A DNA stretch of 64,000 bases from Desulfonatronum thioautotrophicum (GTDB taxonomy: Bacteria; Desulfobacterota; Desulfovibrionia; Desulfovibrionales; Desulfonatronaceae): the NCBI RefSeq assembly GCF_000934745.1, contig NZ_KN882168.1, forward strand, positions 186,001 through 250,000, written 5' to 3'. The notes beneath the pieces were generated by a model. It saw only the letters and a program-made list of their open reading frames with translations, was not told the origin of the DNA and searched no databases. A program made the translations under genes and the position numbers. Shown piece after piece: positions 62,636 through 64,000 of the stretch. Position 1 is the stretch's first letter. Every line of letters starts with the position of its first letter.

Positions 62636-62896
62636 CTAACCGGTGGTCCGTTTCATGGCCTCGACGCTGTGCGTGGCCGTATAGTACAACAGAGCCATCT
62701 GCCGGGCACGCTTGATTTCCGTGGTCAATTCCCGTTGATGCTTGGCACAGGTTCCTGTCACGCGACGGGCGATAATCTTGCCGCGGTCGTTGACGAACTC
62801 TCGAAGCAGGTCAGGACGCTTGTAGTCCATCTTCAGGTCCTTGGATGCGCAAAACCGACAAAATTTCTTTCGGGGGGTAAACTTTCGAAACGCCAT
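62636..62896 (-). CDS. rpsR: 30S ribosomal protein S18
   Basis: 86 residues. It has [20 protein letters not shown] with Cys residues that suggest the zinc-binding form of S18, then [20 protein letters not shown] and the family end [15 protein letters not shown]. It pairs with S6 on the ribosome platform. It lies two bases after rpsF. Confidence 0.97.
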   Translation of the reverse strand: MAFRKFTPRKKFCRFCASKDLKMDYKRPDLLREFVNDRGKIIARRVTGTCAKHQRELTTEIKRARQMALLYYTATHSVEAMKRTTG

Positions 62897-62898
62897 GG

Positions 62899-63210
62899 TC
62901 AGCTCTCCTTGGGTGCTTCGTAGGTATCGGCCAGCTTTACGGAAAGAAACTTGTACACCTCGTCTGTAATCCGCAAGTTTCGCTCCATCTCTGCGACCAC
63001 GGTGCCTGACGCCGCATATTCCAGTCGAAAATAATGGCCTCGGGTCTGCTTGTGCACCGGATAGGCCAAGGTTCGCGTACCCCAGTCGTCCTCAGCCAGA
63101 ATCTTGCCCCCATCCCGCTCAACAATAGCGGAGATACCGGCAAGAACTTCCTGCCGACGCTCACCCGGCATTTCCGGGCTGAAGAGCATCAATGTTTCAT
63201 AGTGCCGCAT
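62899..63210 (-). CDS. rpsF: 30S ribosomal protein S6
   Basis: 103 residues from ATG 63210, which has AAGGAGG nine bases upstream. A longer frame to 63303 is open but is upstream leader. It shows [14 protein letters not shown] and later [19 protein letters not shown], typical S6. First gene of the operon; 63211-63303 is its probable promoter and leader. S6:S18 leader binding is known in some bacteria, but no such structure was recognised here. Confidence 0.96.
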   Translation of the reverse strand: MRHYETLMLFSPEMPGERRQEVLAGISAIVERDGGKILAEDDWGTRTLAYPVHKQTRGHYFRLEYAASGTVVAEMERNLRITDEVYKFLSVKLADTYEAPKES

Positions 63211-63303
63211 TATCGTCTCCTCCTTGCGGTCAAATTCGGCCCTGGCCCCAAGGCCAGAGCAAGGAAAAGAGGAAACATAAACCCGGCACTCTTGTGTTGT
63301 CAA

Positions 63304-64000
63304 TCAGAGCTTTTTTTCGTGGCAGGACAACCTTATCCTGTTCGGAAAAAAATCGAGCCCGAATTGCTGGAGAATAGTCGCAAAATAAGTAGATAATCGT
63401 CGAATGATCAAGAAAGATAAAAATTAAAATACTTTTTCTTGAATAAAAATAAAGACGCCACTCTATCGCTGAGAAATAAAAACAGTGATATCTCTCCTTT
63501 ATTGTCGAACAGGCAAGCTCTATTCTCAGGCCGTTGGAAAATTCCCCATTGCAGCGAGGGGTGGTTCAATTCCTGTTGACACATTCGCATCTTGTTCCAG
63601 ATGATCACCCGCATAATCGCACCTTGTAGGGACAGGCCTTGCGCCTGGCCTTCGCCCAGATCATCATGGCAGCAGGATTGATCTTTTTTTCGGCGTTCCT
63701 CCTCGTTGCCCCGCCCACCCAGGGCGGCCGCGAGGGCCGCCCCGACATAGGATGCGTCAACCGCTTCAACATGTACGTTTTGTTGCAATATTGAGCTCCG
63801 GCAATGGTGCTCAATTGGCATGTTGCCGAAAATATTACCGTAATCCTGAAGGGATTCAAACGTAGAGCCCAGTGGTTTCAACCACCGGCAAAAGTCCCGA
63901 AGGGACGGCATACATAAGTCGTTGAATCGGCGAAGAAATGTTGTCCCTTCAGAACTCTGGTTTGTTCTCTGGCTCCATCCGGTGGTTGAAACCACCGGCT
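63304..64000. repeat. Non-coding region rich in palindromic repeats
   Basis: No convincing gene in about 700 bases. The hairpin GGGCGGCC-GCGAG-GGCCGCCC lies at 63722-63742. Around 63627-63650, CAGGC/GCCTG pair about a short loop. The motif GTCCCGAAGGGAC occurs at about 63894. GTGGTTTCAACCACCGG (about 63876) recurs as CCGGTGGTTGAAACCACCGG at the right end, each itself a palindrome. A long reverse frame (63995-63408) crosses these repeats and is not regarded as a gene. It resembles a cluster of REP-like intergenic elements. Confidence 0.55.

Noticed and set aside
63408-63995. 195-codon reverse frame at the right end
   Set aside because: It runs across palindromic repeats, has no start signal, and ends in a Phe/Lys/Leu-rich tail from A/T-rich DNA.

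Overview
The gene content suggests a sulfate-reducer-like deltaproteobacterium (Desulfobacterota, Desulfovibrionales-type, possibly a haloalkaliphile such as Desulfonatronum). The clues are a bacterial PFKFB-like enzyme, an FmdE/MoeA-type molybdopterin protein next to a ModE-type regulator, PaaK-like ligases, a large Mrp/Mnh cation antiporter operon, and a UbiX/UbiD pair. This is inferred from gene content; no rRNA or taxonomic marker was compared.

Layout. 0-9 kb: start of a TPM-like membrane protein, phosphomannomutase, hflKC, a 6-phosphofructo-2-kinase/fructose-2,6-bisphosphatase, a membrane-anchored spermidine-synthase-like protein, and a ModE-type regulator with an FmdE-MoeA fusion. 9-17 kb: signalling block with an unknown protein, two single-domain receivers, and an operon of periplasmic binding protein, very large hybrid histidine kinase and receiver-GGDEF protein. 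17.5-20.5 kb: gph and recD2.

20.6-32.1 kb is the accessory region. It begins with an SOS-mutagenesis cassette (S24 repressor, 52-aa zinc-ribbon protein, UmuD, RdgC-like protein, UmuC). A 17-bp operator-like repeat lies at the promoters of the repressor and of the zinc-ribbon gene. Next come a tyrosine-recombinase remnant, a HigBA toxin-antitoxin pair, molybdenum-carrier debris, and a decayed anti-phage operon (PD-(D/E)XK-like protein, broken SNF2/DUF3883 helicase, intact MNT/HEPN pair, DUF1156 methylase fused by deletion to a DUF499 tail). The region stops at the 3' end of a tRNA-Arg(CCG) gene, a likely old integration site.

32-37 kb: ubiD, ubiX, a UPF0173 hydrolase, uvrC. 37.6-45.2 kb: an 11-gene Mrp-type operon with three NuoL/M/N-like subunits, separate MbhD/MbhE-like pieces and a strong terminator. 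45-54.7 kb: hisD, purC, fabI, lpxK, yejE, yejF, a nitroreductase and an FAD protein. 55-63 kb: a PaaK-like protein with an altered P-loop, a ChaN-PDZ lipoprotein and mutM, the three together enclosed by a 72-bp inverted repeat; then DUF456, paaK and the rpsF-rpsR-rplI-dnaB operon. The right end (63.3-64 kb) is non-coding and rich in short palindromic repeats.
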